Part shown: positions 1-6,900 of the stretch, piece by piece | How the letters are laid out: each line of letters opens with the position of its first letter | Numbering within the stretch: the stretch's first letter is position 1 | Source of the DNA: Pseudomonadota bacterium | GTDB lineage: Bacteria; Pseudomonadota; Gammaproteobacteria; Burkholderiales; Burkholderiaceae_B | Length of the DNA stretch: 7,389 nucleotides | Direction: 5' to 3' | Assembly: GCA_023432075.1 (NCBI GenBank) | Contig: JAEYVD010000666.1 | Location: forward strand, 1-7,389 | Program-made: the position numbers and the translations under genes | Notes under the pieces: generated by a model | What the model was told of the DNA's origin: nothing | Databases searched by the model: none | Seen by the model: only the letters and a program-made list of their open reading frames with translations

Positions 1-593
1 GCCGCCGACTTTGACGCCGCTCCCTTCGGCCGCGCGGACGGCTCGCGTGGCGCGGCGGCCGCCTTGGCGTCAGGCAGGAACCGCTCCAGCAACTGGAAGA
101 ACCCGTCATAGAACTTGGGCCGCGTCACCGTCTGGCTTGCCGTCTTGACCAGCGAGTCGTCGCTGCCGCCAAACGGCATCGATACCTGCCCCAGCACACT
201 GACCCCCACGCTGGCCGAGTTGCCGGTGCGCTTGATCGAATAGCGGTCCTGCACGGCATTGGCGAACACAGTCGCGCCTTCGTTCGCGCTGCCGTCCGAC
301 GCACACTCCACGTTGAAGCTGATCTGCGTATGCTGCCCGTCCTCGCCTTCGAAGTTCTTGTGTCCGGTGACGCGCGACGGTTCGTACTTGTCGATGTTGT
401 ATCCCTGGCTGAGCAAGGCGCGCCGGCCCGCGTCGCAGGCGGCACTGCTGGCCGCCGGAACGCTGCGCGAGTACGTGTCGCTTTGCGCAAAGTCCTCTCG
501 CTCGTAGACGGGCTTGGGGGAAGAACATCCGGCCAGGACGGCCGCGAGGGTGGCGAACAGGGGAAAAACGATACGGCGGGTGACGCGTGGCAT
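1..593 (-). CDS. DUF2242-type putative outer-membrane lipoprotein (partial, 3' end off window)
   Basis: The frame is open from an ATG at 593 to the left edge (197 codons, no stop), so the C-terminus is missing. The N-terminus is a lipoprotein signal: basic MPRVTRR, a hydrophobic stretch, then lipobox LAGC with the acylated Cys at residue 23. The following Ser-Ser gives no inner-membrane retention signal, so the outer membrane is the likely location. The mature part begins SSPKPVYEREDF and continues with a compact domain containing two Cys (near residues 45 and 86). The visible end is Ala/Pro/Lys-rich and looks like a disordered tail. From memory this matches the DUF2242 lipoproteins of Bordetella and Achromobacter, whose function is unknown. 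The ribosome binding site is weak (GGACC about 5 bases upstream). It is transcribed in the same direction as ampC but 270 bp away, probably from its own promoter. Confidence 0.78.
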   Translation of the reverse strand, partial: MPRVTRRIVFPLFATLAAVLAGCSSPKPVYEREDFAQSDTYSRSVPAASSAACDAGRRALLSQGYNIDKYEPSRVTGHKNFEGEDGQHTQISFNVECASDGSANEGATVFANAVQDRYSIKRTGNSASVGVSVLGQVSMPFGGSDDSLVKTASQTVTRPKFYDGFFQLLERFLPDAKAAAAPREPSARPKGAASKSA

Positions 594-622
594 GAGAGGT
601 CCGGCGGGGAGCAACGACCTGC

Positions 623-650
623 ATTATCCGACAAGAATTCCGGCTGTTTA
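623..650 (-). promoter_or_regulatory. Candidate sigma-70 promoter for the DUF2242 lipoprotein gene
   Basis: On the minus strand, TAAACA (645-650, four of six matches to TTGACA) is followed after 16 bases by GATAAT (623-628, five of six matches to TATAAT). The predicted start of transcription is about 20-25 bases before the ATG at 593, giving a short leader. This was read by eye. A 16-base spacer and a good -10 make it plausible, but the GC-rich background leaves few competing sites to judge against. Confidence 0.35.
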
Positions 651-815
651 TTGGGGACGGATTTAGCGGGAGATATGTTGAAACAGGTTCACAGGCCGCC
701 GGCCCCAGGCCAATGACCGTGTCCCTATATGCGAGCCCGCCTCTGTGCGCGTCAGGCGTCGTAATTCGTATCGAATTCGATGCGCAATCCATGGCCTGCA
801 TGCAACAGGCTTACC

Positions 816-833
816 GCGACAGCGACAGCGACA
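816..833. repeat. Hexanucleotide tandem repeat (GCGACA) x3
   Basis: Three perfect copies of GCGACA (TGTCGC on the other strand) sit 31 bases beyond the ampC stop codon, in the non-coding spacer between ampC and the lipoprotein gene. A partial copy, GCGCCA, follows. It may be a simple replication-slippage repeat. No gene function is assigned. Confidence 0.7.
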
Positions 834-863
834 GCGCCACCAGCGCCAGGCATCTGCCAGGTC

Positions 864-2054
864 CTACCGCGCCGCGGGACGCGCCAAGGGCTGCTTGTCC
901 ACCGCCCCCAGGATTTCCGCGGCCAACCGCACGCGCGCGTCGTTCGGGTAATTGCGGTTGGCCAAAATAACGATGCCGAGCTTGCGCGCGGGCACAAATG
1001 CCACGTAAGCCCCGAAGCCGTTGGTGGACCCGGTCTTGTTGATCCAGGTCTCGGCCTGGGGCGCCAGCGGCGGCTGCAGCGCCTGAGCCGGATGGCTCTG
1101 GCTGTTCAGCGTGCCCGCGTTGGCCGTCAGCAGCGTGTCCAGCGGCACGGGATACGGAAACTGCTCCCACACCATGTCCTGCGTCATTGCCCCCACCTGG
1201 TAATAGCCCACGTGGGTGTCCGCAATGGCGCGGCGGATGTCCTTGTCCAGCACGTCCATGTCCATGCTGGCCTCGACGAAGCGCAGCAGGTCGCGCGCGC
1301 TGGTCTTCACGCCGTAGGCCTCGGCCGCCAGCACGCCAGGATTCACGCGCACCTCCGCGCCCTGCTTGTTGTAGCCCTGCGCGTAGCGCGACGCCTTGGC
1401 GGCGGGCACGTCGATAAACGTGCTGGACAGACCCAGCTTCGGAAAGAGGTCTTTTTCCATCGCCTGGGCAAACGGTTGCTTCAAGCTGGCAGCCGCCACG
1501 ACGCCCAGCATGCCGATGCTGGGATTGGCGTACGAGCGATACGTGCCAGGCGCATGCTCCGGCTTCCATGCCCTCAGATATTGCATCAATTGCGCGTTGT
1601 CGCGGACCTCGTCAGGCACCTGCAATGGAAAACCGCCCGTCGTGTGTGTCGCCAGGTTCAGCAGGGTCAGTTTGGCGAATTCAGTCCCGGCCAGCTCGGG
1701 CAGAAATCGCGCCGGACTGTCGGTCAGCTGCAACAGGCCCTTGGCCTGCGCATACGCGGCAAGCGTGACGGTGAAGGTCTTGCTGATCGAGCCCACTTCG
1801 AAGATCGTGTCCCGATTGACAGCGCGCCGCGTCTGCAATGATTCGACGCCGTAGGTGTAGAAACGCTGGCGGCCTTGGTGCGTCACGGCGATCACCATGC
1901 CCGCGATGTCGTGCTGGCGGATGACCGCGCGGGCCGCCTCGTTCACGACGCTGTCGATGTAGGGCAGCTCGGAGCGTCCCGCGGCGGGCGCTGACACGGC
2001 GGCAAGAAGCCCAACGGCAAGGAGGCCAGCGCAAAAGTGTCTACGGGGATGCAT
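864..2054 (-). CDS. ampC: Class C (AmpC/PDC-like) serine beta-lactamase
   Basis: A 396-residue periplasmic serine hydrolase that opens the beta-lactam ring, with cephalosporins as the usual best substrates. A Sec signal peptide occupies about residues 1-24 (MHPRRHF, hydrophobic core, cleavage near SAPA/AG). The class C motifs are present in order and at normal spacing: SISK with nucleophile Ser89 and Lys92, YAN at 175-177, and KTG at 340-342 within NKTGSTNGFGAYVAF. The omega-loop side has the IDVP and EAYGVKTSA segments. Length and these segments resemble the Pseudomonas aeruginosa PDC group more than the enterobacterial enzymes. No active-site residue is missing, so it should be functional. 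An AGGA ribosome binding site lies 6 bases before the ATG. It is the last gene of a probable run with two SUKH-like genes (56-bp gap). No LysR-type ampR is adjacent, so classical inducibility through a linked regulator is not supported here. Related esterases and D-Ala-D-Ala carboxypeptidases share SxxK/YxN, but the full motif set favours a true class C enzyme. Confidence 0.95.
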   Translation of the reverse strand: MHPRRHFCAGLLAVGLLAAVSAPAAGRSELPYIDSVVNEAARAVIRQHDIAGMVIAVTHQGRQRFYTYGVESLQTRRAVNRDTIFEVGSISKTFTVTLAAYAQAKGLLQLTDSPARFLPELAGTEFAKLTLLNLATHTTGGFPLQVPDEVRDNAQLMQYLRAWKPEHAPGTYRSYANPSIGMLGVVAAASLKQPFAQAMEKDLFPKLGLSSTFIDVPAAKASRYAQGYNKQGAEVRVNPGVLAAEAYGVKTSARDLLRFVEASMDMDVLDKDIRRAIADTHVGYYQVGAMTQDMVWEQFPYPVPLDTLLTANAGTLNSQSHPAQALQPPLAPQAETWINKTGSTNGFGAYVAFVPARKLGIVILANRNYPNDARVRLAAEILGAVDKQPLARPAAR

Positions 2055-2110
2055 GGTTAGTCCTGGAGGGATGAAAGATTTGCCGCCATGAATTCAGCGG
2101 TCTCGGGTCA

Positions 2111-2785
2111 TTATTCGCCGCACTCCCAGCGCGGCGTCACTTCGAAAGGCGCGTCGTTGACGGGCGGCAACAGCGCCAGCGCCGAGCGCGCGGCCGCTTC
2201 ATCGATCCAGCCCGTGGCCCCGTCCACGGGCACGGGCCGGCCATCGGCGGTCAGCCGTTCTAATTCCGCCTGCATGGCCTGCGGCAGATGCGCCTTCAAG
2301 AAGCCGATGTTCGCGGTAACACAGGCCGCCGCCTCGGCGGGCGTGAAGCCGTCCTGGATCAGCGGCGCGATGTCCGCCGCGCTACGCACCAACGCATCGA
2401 AAACGAACGCCTCGAACGACGCCCAGCCCACGCGCGCCTTGGCACGGTCATGCCAGACGAGCGCCACGCCCAAACCGCCGTCGGCGGTGGGCGTCAGGCA
2501 ATAGGCATCGCCCGCGCCGGTTTGCGCGAACGGCAGAAAGCGCCGGCCCTGCTGATAGCCGGGGTTGAGCCATTCCTCGGCAGTTTCGCGCGCCGCGCAC
2601 GCGTCGATCCATTCCAGGTCGTCCATGCAGGACAGCACGGGACGGGCGGCGAGCGTGTTGCCCTTCCAGTCCGCGCGCCATGCCCCGATTTCGCCATAAC
2701 GGGTGTGTCCGGCGTCGATCAGTTGGCGCAGCATCGCAGGCAGCGCAATGCCGCAGTCTTCGGCTAGTTCGGCAAAAGCCGCCAT
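2111..2785 (-). CDS. SMI1/KNR4 (SUKH) family protein, second of a tandem pair
   Basis: A 224-residue soluble protein with no signal peptide or membrane segment. The central part shows the pattern I associate with SMI1/KNR4 (SUKH) domains: the FLPFAQTGAGDAYCL strand (83-97), a hydrophobic strand VALVWHD (107-113), then WASFEAFVFDAL (121-132), equivalent to the family's closing 'SF..FL' helix. An additional helical C-terminal segment of about 90 residues follows. SUKH proteins in bacteria are often immunity proteins that neutralise polymorphic toxins, but many are orphans of unknown role and no toxin gene is visible here. The start at 2785 is chosen because GGGAG lies about 10 bases upstream and the frame then begins 16 bp after the upstream gene's stop. 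An in-frame ATG at 2818 (11 residues longer, overlapping the upstream gene by 17 bp, with GAGGG in front) is the alternative. It is probably translated from the same message as the gene upstream and ampC downstream. Confidence 0.72.
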   Translation of the reverse strand: MAAFAELAEDCGIALPAMLRQLIDAGHTRYGEIGAWRADWKGNTLAARPVLSCMDDLEWIDACAARETAEEWLNPGYQQGRRFLPFAQTGAGDAYCLTPTADGGLGVALVWHDRAKARVGWASFEAFVFDALVRSAADIAPLIQDGFTPAEAAACVTANIGFLKAHLPQAMQAELERLTADGRPVPVDGATGWIDEAAARSALALLPPVNDAPFEVTPRWECGE

Positions 2786-2801
2786 TGGTTGATTGCTCCC
2801 G

Positions 2802-3389
2802 TTAAAACTCGAGCACATCCAGAAAGCCCTCGGCCTCGTCCGCGTCCCTGAGGACGGCGGTCAGCGCCTGCAAGGCACGCGCCCGGTGCTCGGGCTTGAT
2901 CTCCCAGTCGTCGTTGCGCAGGTCTTCGTCGGCCTCCAGGCAGACGAGCCCCACCGCGGCAGCGGCGGCGGCGAACGTCGGCAGGTCGGGGGCCACCATC
3001 CCCGCGTCCCAGGCGCCCGCGCCGTGCCGGGCATAGAGCACCTGGCCGGTGTCCGTATCCAGAATGAAGGGGTCCGCGTTCTGATCGGCGATCATCAGCC
3101 AGTTGTCCCGCCAATCGTCGACACGTTTACCGCTCACGGCATCCCAGCGATAGCCGGCCTGCCGGTCCCACAGCTTATGCAGGGGCGCAAAGCTAATATT
3201 GGTTTCGGAAAGCGTGATGCCGACCGGTCCCACATGCTGGTGATGGGTGGCGCCCCACGGGCCCACCTGTTCATAGAAGTCGGCCACCCCTTGCGGCAGC
3301 GCGAGGCTGCCTTGCCACTGTTCGCGCGGCTGCGGGCGCAGTTCGCCAAACCGGGCGAATTGCGCCCGGACGTGTTCGAAGGAATTCAT
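2802..3389 (-). CDS. SMI1/KNR4 (SUKH) family protein, first of a tandem pair
   Basis: A 195-residue cytoplasmic protein without signal or membrane segments. SUKH-like features: LPQGVADFYEQVGPWG near residues 31-46 (family pattern 'lP..l..fy...nG'), a core running from NWLMIADQNADPFILDTDTG (96-115) through VLYARHGAGAW to the TFAAAAAAVG helix (138-147), and an acidic C-terminus ending LDVLEF. The frame stays open far upstream to 3782, but the true start is most likely the ATG at 3389. That gives a normal SUKH N-terminus, an AGGA motif about 11 bases upstream, and no overlap with the divergent exported-protein gene. It is the promoter-proximal member of the SUKH-SUKH-ampC run. It shares the fold pattern with the next gene but little obvious sequence, so the two are old paralogues or independent family members rather than a recent duplication. 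The function (immunity or other binding role) is inferred from the family only. Confidence 0.72.
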   Translation of the reverse strand: MNSFEHVRAQFARFGELRPQPREQWQGSLALPQGVADFYEQVGPWGATHHQHVGPVGITLSETNISFAPLHKLWDRQAGYRWDAVSGKRVDDWRDNWLMIADQNADPFILDTDTGQVLYARHGAGAWDAGMVAPDLPTFAAAAAAVGLVCLEADEDLRNDDWEIKPEHRARALQALTAVLRDADEAEGFLDVLEF

Positions 3390-3499
3390 GTTGGTGCGTG
3401 TCCTGGCGAGCGCCGGCGGCTTAGATATAAATCGCGCGGCGCGAAGACCGCATTTTGCTACATTTGAACGCCCTGCCTTAATGCGTCCACGGACAGACC
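3390..3499. promoter_or_regulatory. Divergent promoter region between the SUKH run and the exported-protein gene
   Basis: This 110-bp spacer separates two divergently transcribed genes and is visibly more AT-rich in the middle (3421-3480) than its surroundings. For the plus strand, TTGCTA (3455-3460) followed after 16 bases by CTTAAT (3477-3482) is a weak sigma-70 candidate. For the minus strand the AT patch at 3422-3432 (TTATATC when read on that strand) could serve as a -10, but no good -35 accompanies it. The position implies promoters here; the exact elements are uncertain. Confidence 0.4.
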
Positions 3500-3985
3500 A
3501 TGCGCCCACCGTTTGCTGTTTCCGCACGCCCCGCCCCCACCCCGGGCTTTCTTCGTTTGCGGGTCCTGACGCCCCTGGCCGTCTTGGCCGCGCTGTTTGC
3601 CGGCTCGACCGCCCACGCGCAGCAATGGTTCGATGTGCCGCCGCGGCCGGATCATCCGAACGTATCCATCCGGATCGGTGGCCTGCCCGACACGCGGCAG
3701 GCCTCGGGAACCGCCAAGGGAAAGATGGAAATGCGCTACTCCGCCGCCCAGACGATCTCGGGCGGGGACAAGCAGCGCGCAAGCTATGACCGGGCGGTGA
3801 CGGACGTGCTGTTCGATTGCCGCGGGTCGCAGGTCGGTTTCCTGCCGTCCACCACTTATTACCTGAACGACGGCCTCGTGGCGGCCATCAAGGACGACAC
3901 CTTGGACGAAAGCCAGGTGCAGTTCGTGCGCTTTGCGCCAGGCAGCCCGCAAATGAAGGCATTGCAGGCCGCCTGCGGCAAGTAA
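3500..3985 (+). CDS. Small exported protein, probable surface-adhesin E family
   Basis: A 161-residue protein with a clear Sec signal: a basic, proline-containing N-region, hydrophobic LTPLAVLAALFAG, and cleavage after AHA at residue 40, leaving about 121 residues beginning QQWFDV. Two cysteines remain in the mature part, C107 in LFDCRG and C159 three residues from the end. They could form one disulphide in the periplasm or at the surface. The pattern (aromatic start, polar strands, central 'v.fdC', then 'y..dG', a 'V.F..FAPGS' strand and a C-terminal Cys) resembles proteins annotated as surface-adhesin E family in Burkholderiales, named after Haemophilus protein E. I recognise this only loosely, and any adhesin role is inference. 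The ATG at 3500 has a weak GGA motif. The gene is divergent from the SUKH run and its stop is 5 bp from the stop of the convergent chemotaxis gene, with no terminator between. Confidence 0.6.
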   Translation: MRPPFAVSARPAPTPGFLRLRVLTPLAVLAALFAGSTAHAQQWFDVPPRPDHPNVSIRIGGLPDTRQASGTAKGKMEMRYSAAQTISGGDKQRASYDRAVTDVLFDCRGSQVGFLPSTTYYLNDGLVAAIKDDTLDESQVQFVRFAPGSPQMKALQAACGK

Positions 3986-3990
3986 ACGGG

Positions 3991-5616
3991 CTACGCCAGC
4001 ATCAGCGCGCCGCGCGCGGGCGCCGGCGCCTGGTCCTGGCCGCGCCGTGCGCTGTCTTCGGCCAGCCGGAACACGCCCACCGCCCGCACCAGTTCGCGCG
4101 ACTGATCCTGCATCGAACCCGCTGCGGCCGCAGCTTCCTCGACCAGCGCCGCGTTCTGCTGCGTGACCTCGTCCATCTGCGCCACGGCCCGGTTCACCTG
4201 GTCGATGCCGCTGGCCTGTTCATGCGAGGCGGCCGCGATCTCACCCATGATGTCCGTCACGTGCTGCACCGCCGTGACGATCTCCTGCATGGTAGCGCCC
4301 GCCCCTTCGGCCTGCCGGGCGCCCGCGCCCACCTTGCCGACGGAATCCTCGATCAAGGCCTTGACCTCGCGCGCCGCCTGCGCGCTACGCTGCGCCAGCG
4401 ACCGCACTTCGCCCGCCACGACGGCAAAGCCCTTGCCCTGTTCGCCCGCGCGGGCCGCTTCGACTGCCGCGTTCAGCGCCAGGATGTTCGTCTGGAACGC
4501 GATGCCGTCGATCACCGACACGATGTCGGAAATCTTGTGCGAACTGGCCGAGATGTCCTGCATCGTGCCCACCACCGCGGACACCGCCGCGCCGCCGCGC
4601 AGCGCAATTTCCGATGCGCTGGCCGCAAGCTGATTGGCCTGGCGCGCGTTGTCGGCATTCTGCTTCACGGTGGAGGCCAGCTCTTCCATGGACGCCGCGG
4701 TTTCCTCGAGCGACGCCGCCTGCTCTTCCGTGCGGCTGGACAGGTCCGCATTGCCCGCGGCGATCTGACCCGACGCGCTGGAGATGGTCTCCGATCCGTG
4801 CCGGATCGCTCGGACGGCGCCGGCAAGCTTTTCCTGCATGTCTTGCAGGGCTTGCAGCAGACGCCCGGTCTCGTCGCGGGAACCGGCTTCGATGCGCTGG
4901 CCCAGGTCACCGCCCGCCACCGTTTCTGCAGCCTTGACCGCCCGGGCGAGCGGACGGGTAATCGAGCGGCTGACCCGCCACGCCAGCAGCGCCCCCACCG
5001 CCAGCGCCAGCGCCGACAGGCCCGCGTTCAGGCGCTCAGCCTCGTCGATGACCGCCTGACTGGCGGTGCCCGCTTCGTCCATCTCGGCGGCTTGCTGCCG
5101 GGAAAGCGCAATGATGTGATCCTGCAGGCTGTCCAGGATGGGCAGTGTCTCCTGCAACAGCCGCTGGCGGGCGCCGTCGCGGTCACCGCTTTTGAGCAGA
5201 GCCCCGACCGACTGGAACGATTTCACGTAACGGCCGCGCGCTTCTTCCAGCGTGCGCAGCCGGGCCGCGGCATCCGCGGTTTTCATCAATGGCCGCATCG
5301 TGGCCAGGGCGTCATCGATGCGTTTGCGGTTGGCCTCGATCTGCTGGAACAGCCGCTCGGCGGCGGCCGGGTCCGCGTTGACGATCAGTTCCAGGTTGAC
5401 GCGCGCCTTGGCGCCCGTCGTCACGTCGACCACCGATATGGCATTGGCCTTCACCCAGGTCTCCTGAGTGATGGTGCGGTTGATGCCGCCGATGCGCGAC
5501 AGCTCGTAGTGCGACAGGCCGGCCAGGGCCAGCAGCAAGGCCAGCACTGCGCCAAAGCCCAGGCTCAGCCGGGCGCCAATGGAAAGATTGCCGAAATGGA
5601 TGCGGAGCGTCTTCAT
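3991..5616 (-). CDS. Methyl-accepting chemotaxis protein (transmembrane chemoreceptor)
   Basis: A 541-residue inner-membrane chemoreceptor that passes a periplasmic signal to CheW/CheA and so to flagellar rotation. Order of parts: a short cytoplasmic N-terminus; TM1 at about 16-36; a periplasmic helical region of about 160 residues (37-195) consistent with a four-helix-bundle ligand domain; TM2 at about 198-213; HAMP at about 214-267, including the SITRPL proline turn; and the long cytoplasmic coiled coil. The hairpin tip is canonical, with [18 protein letters not shown] at about 375-392 followed by [10 protein letters not shown]. Glutamine/glutamate-rich flanks (e.g. [20 protein letters not shown]) match the methylation helices. 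The protein ends in an Ala/Pro-rich tail (ALMLA) with no NWETF-type pentapeptide, so CheR/CheB tethering through this receptor is not expected. The ligand cannot be told from sequence. The ribosome binding site is weak (GAGA). It stands alone, with its own upstream spacer and a flagellar-type promoter candidate. Confidence 0.96.
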   Translation of the reverse strand: MKTLRIHFGNLSIGARLSLGFGAVLALLLALAGLSHYELSRIGGINRTITQETWVKANAISVVDVTTGAKARVNLELIVNADPAAAERLFQQIEANRKRIDDALATMRPLMKTADAAARLRTLEEARGRYVKSFQSVGALLKSGDRDGARQRLLQETLPILDSLQDHIIALSRQQAAEMDEAGTASQAVIDEAERLNAGLSALALAVGALLAWRVSRSITRPLARAVKAAETVAGGDLGQRIEAGSRDETGRLLQALQDMQEKLAGAVRAIRHGSETISSASGQIAAGNADLSSRTEEQAASLEETAASMEELASTVKQNADNARQANQLAASASEIALRGGAAVSAVVGTMQDISASSHKISDIVSVIDGIAFQTNILALNAAVEAARAGEQGKGFAVVAGEVRSLAQRSAQAAREVKALIEDSVGKVGAGARQAEGAGATMQEIVTAVQHVTDIMGEIAAASHEQASGIDQVNRAVAQMDEVTQQNAALVEEAAAAAGSMQDQSRELVRAVGVFRLAEDSARRGQDQAPAPARGALMLA

Positions 5617-5750
5617 GAGTGTCTCGTGCAGGGGTGTCGATCTTCAGCCATTGCCATGCAATCAGGTGCAGCCCTAGCACACGGAAATTTCATCGAACAT
5701 CGAACAAGGGAAAACCCCAGTCTAGGTTTGATGTCACATTTCGCAAATAT

Positions 5751-5778
5751 TTATCCGCTTCTTTATTTGCGATTGAGC
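5751..5778 (-). promoter_or_regulatory. Candidate sigma-28 (FliA) promoter for the chemoreceptor gene
   Basis: On the minus strand, GCGGATAA (5751-5758) matches the flagellar -10 consensus GCCGATAA at seven of eight positions. It is preceded after 14 bases by TCAA (5773-5776), which matches TAAA at three of four. The normal gap in that notation is about 15, so the -35 fit is imperfect. It lies about 135 bp before the receptor's ATG, a long but acceptable leader. Chemoreceptor genes are commonly under sigma-28, which supports the reading. It was found by eye and not scored against the background. Confidence 0.4.
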
Positions 5779-5913
5779 AAAGACAGCGAACTTACGACGC
5801 GCCGCAGCAACGTTACCAACCTCGGCTTGACCTTTCTCACCGTTTGCGCGAAGGCATGGGTAGCGCGCACCGGCGTGGGCGCTGGGATAGCAAAAAAAGG
5901 GGGGACCGCGCCG

Positions 5914-6876
5914 CTATTGGTAGCGTTCGCGATAGCCGACGGGCGACATGCCGCAGTACTTGTTGAAGATGTCGCGAAAGGCCTTGGTGTCGTTGTAGCC
6001 AACTTCATACATCACTTCGGCGACACTCTTGCGCGAACTTTCCAGCCGCTGCTTGGCGGCTTCGACCCGCACGCGCTGCACGTATTCGACGATGCTGTTG
6101 CCGGTGGCCTGGCGGAACCGCCGCTCCAGCGTGCGTCGTCCCAACGCGTGGCGGCCGGCCAGTTCCTCGACGGTGATCTTTTCCCGGTAACGGCCTTCAA
6201 TGTATTCCTGCACTGCCCGCACGATGTCGTCCGCGTGCGACTTCTGCCCCATGAAGACCGAAAACGGCAGCTGGCTCTGCCGGCTCCAGTCCAGCTGGAA
6301 ATACTTGGCGCACCAGATGGCGGTGTCGCGATCGGTGTATTTCTCGATCAGGTGCAGCACGAGGTGCGCGGCAGAAAATGCGCCGCCACTCGTGTACACC
6401 CCGTTTTCCGCCATGACAACGCGATCGCTGGTCCATTGCACCGTGGGAAAAAGGCTGGCGTATAGGTTCTGCGCCACCCAGTGCACGACGGCCTGCTGCC
6501 CGTCCAGGACGCCGCCCGCGGCCAGCAACGCGGCGCCCATGCACAGGCTGGCCACCTCGCCGCCTTCGCGGTGATGACGCGACAGCCATTCGATCAGTTC
6601 GCGGTTGGATAGCACCGCGTCCGACACCGATCCCAGCAGCGGCGGGGCGATGCAGATATCGATATCGGTGGCGTCGGCCAGCACCATGTCGGCCTGCACC
6701 TTGATCCGTCCGTCGTCCAGGCTGACTTCGCGCGTGAGGCCCAGCGTGCGCACATGAAACCGCGGCTCGCGGCCGTGCGCGCGCAGGTATTCATTGGCCA
6801 CCATGAACCCGTGGCGCGCGGTTTCCAGGGACGCAATATTGGCCCCCTTGGGCAGCAGGAACGCGACGTTTTTCAT
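5914..6876 (-). CDS. GlxA-family AraC-type transcriptional regulator (DJ-1/PfpI domain + HTH)
   Basis: A 320-residue two-domain DNA-binding regulator. Residues about 3-190 form a DJ-1/PfpI (GATase1-like) domain: the MKNVAFLLPKGA opening strand, and the nucleophile-elbow region SLCMGAALLAAGGVLDG with Cys112, followed by VVHW with His132. In this family the domain normally serves as an effector sensor, not an enzyme. Residues about 217-320 are the AraC HTH pair: the first helix-turn-helix within ITVEELAGRHALGRRTLERRF (234-254), the second in SVAEVMYEVGYNDTKAFRDIF (284-304), then the conserved GMSPVGYRERY end. The frame is open upstream to 7098, but the start is placed at 6876 because the family begins at MKNVAF and longer versions run into the divergent gene. 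An ATG at 6888 (four residues longer) is a close alternative, and neither has a strong ribosome binding site. It is divergent from the DUF1428 gene, which it may regulate through repeats in the shared spacer. The effector is unknown. Confidence 0.93.
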   Translation of the reverse strand: MKNVAFLLPKGANIASLETARHGFMVANEYLRAHGREPRFHVRTLGLTREVSLDDGRIKVQADMVLADATDIDICIAPPLLGSVSDAVLSNRELIEWLSRHHREGGEVASLCMGAALLAAGGVLDGQQAVVHWVAQNLYASLFPTVQWTSDRVVMAENGVYTSGGAFSAAHLVLHLIEKYTDRDTAIWCAKYFQLDWSRQSQLPFSVFMGQKSHADDIVRAVQEYIEGRYREKITVEELAGRHALGRRTLERRFRQATGNSIVEYVQRVRVEAAKQRLESSRKSVAEVMYEVGYNDTKAFRDIFNKYCGMSPVGYRERYQ

Positions 6877-6900
6877 GTTGCCAAGCATACGCCTGCACGC

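Noticed and set aside
770..781. Perfect 12-bp palindrome ATCGAATTCGAT downstream of ampC
   Set aside because: A perfect 12-bp palindrome is expected once or twice by chance in a window of this size. It has no T-run, is far from a promoter and does not extend further.
794..810. Small hairpin GCCTG/CAGGC after the ampC stop, as a possible terminator
   Set aside because: It has only five or six base pairs and no following T-run on the minus strand, so it does not meet the pattern of an intrinsic terminator.
780..1841. A 353-codon plus-strand open frame antisense to ampC
   Set aside because: It lies almost wholly opposite a complete class C beta-lactamase and has no domain, signal or ribosome binding site. 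Its composition is that of a shadow frame.
3390..3782. Upstream extension of the first SUKH-like gene (to a 326-residue protein)
   Set aside because: The extra 131 residues are Arg/Pro-rich, overlap the divergent exported-protein gene and do not resemble a SUKH N-terminus. The ATG at 3389 gives a normal protein.
4019..4030. GGCGCCGGCGCC palindrome near the end of the chemoreceptor gene, as a terminator for the convergent gene
   Set aside because: It lies within codons for a Pro/Ala-rich tail in GC-rich DNA and has no T-run in either direction.
5691..5704. Direct repeat CATCGAA x2 in the chemoreceptor leader
   Set aside because: Two adjacent copies of a heptamer are easily explained by chance, and there is no second dyad or known binding motif to support an operator.
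3817..6465. An 882-codon plus-strand open frame antisense to the chemoreceptor and most of the GlxA-type gene
   Set aside because: Its translation is Arg/His/Gly-rich low-complexity sequence with no recognisable domain, while the opposite strand carries two unmistakable conserved proteins. It is a typical high-GC antisense shadow, even though it also crosses the 297-bp spacer without a stop.
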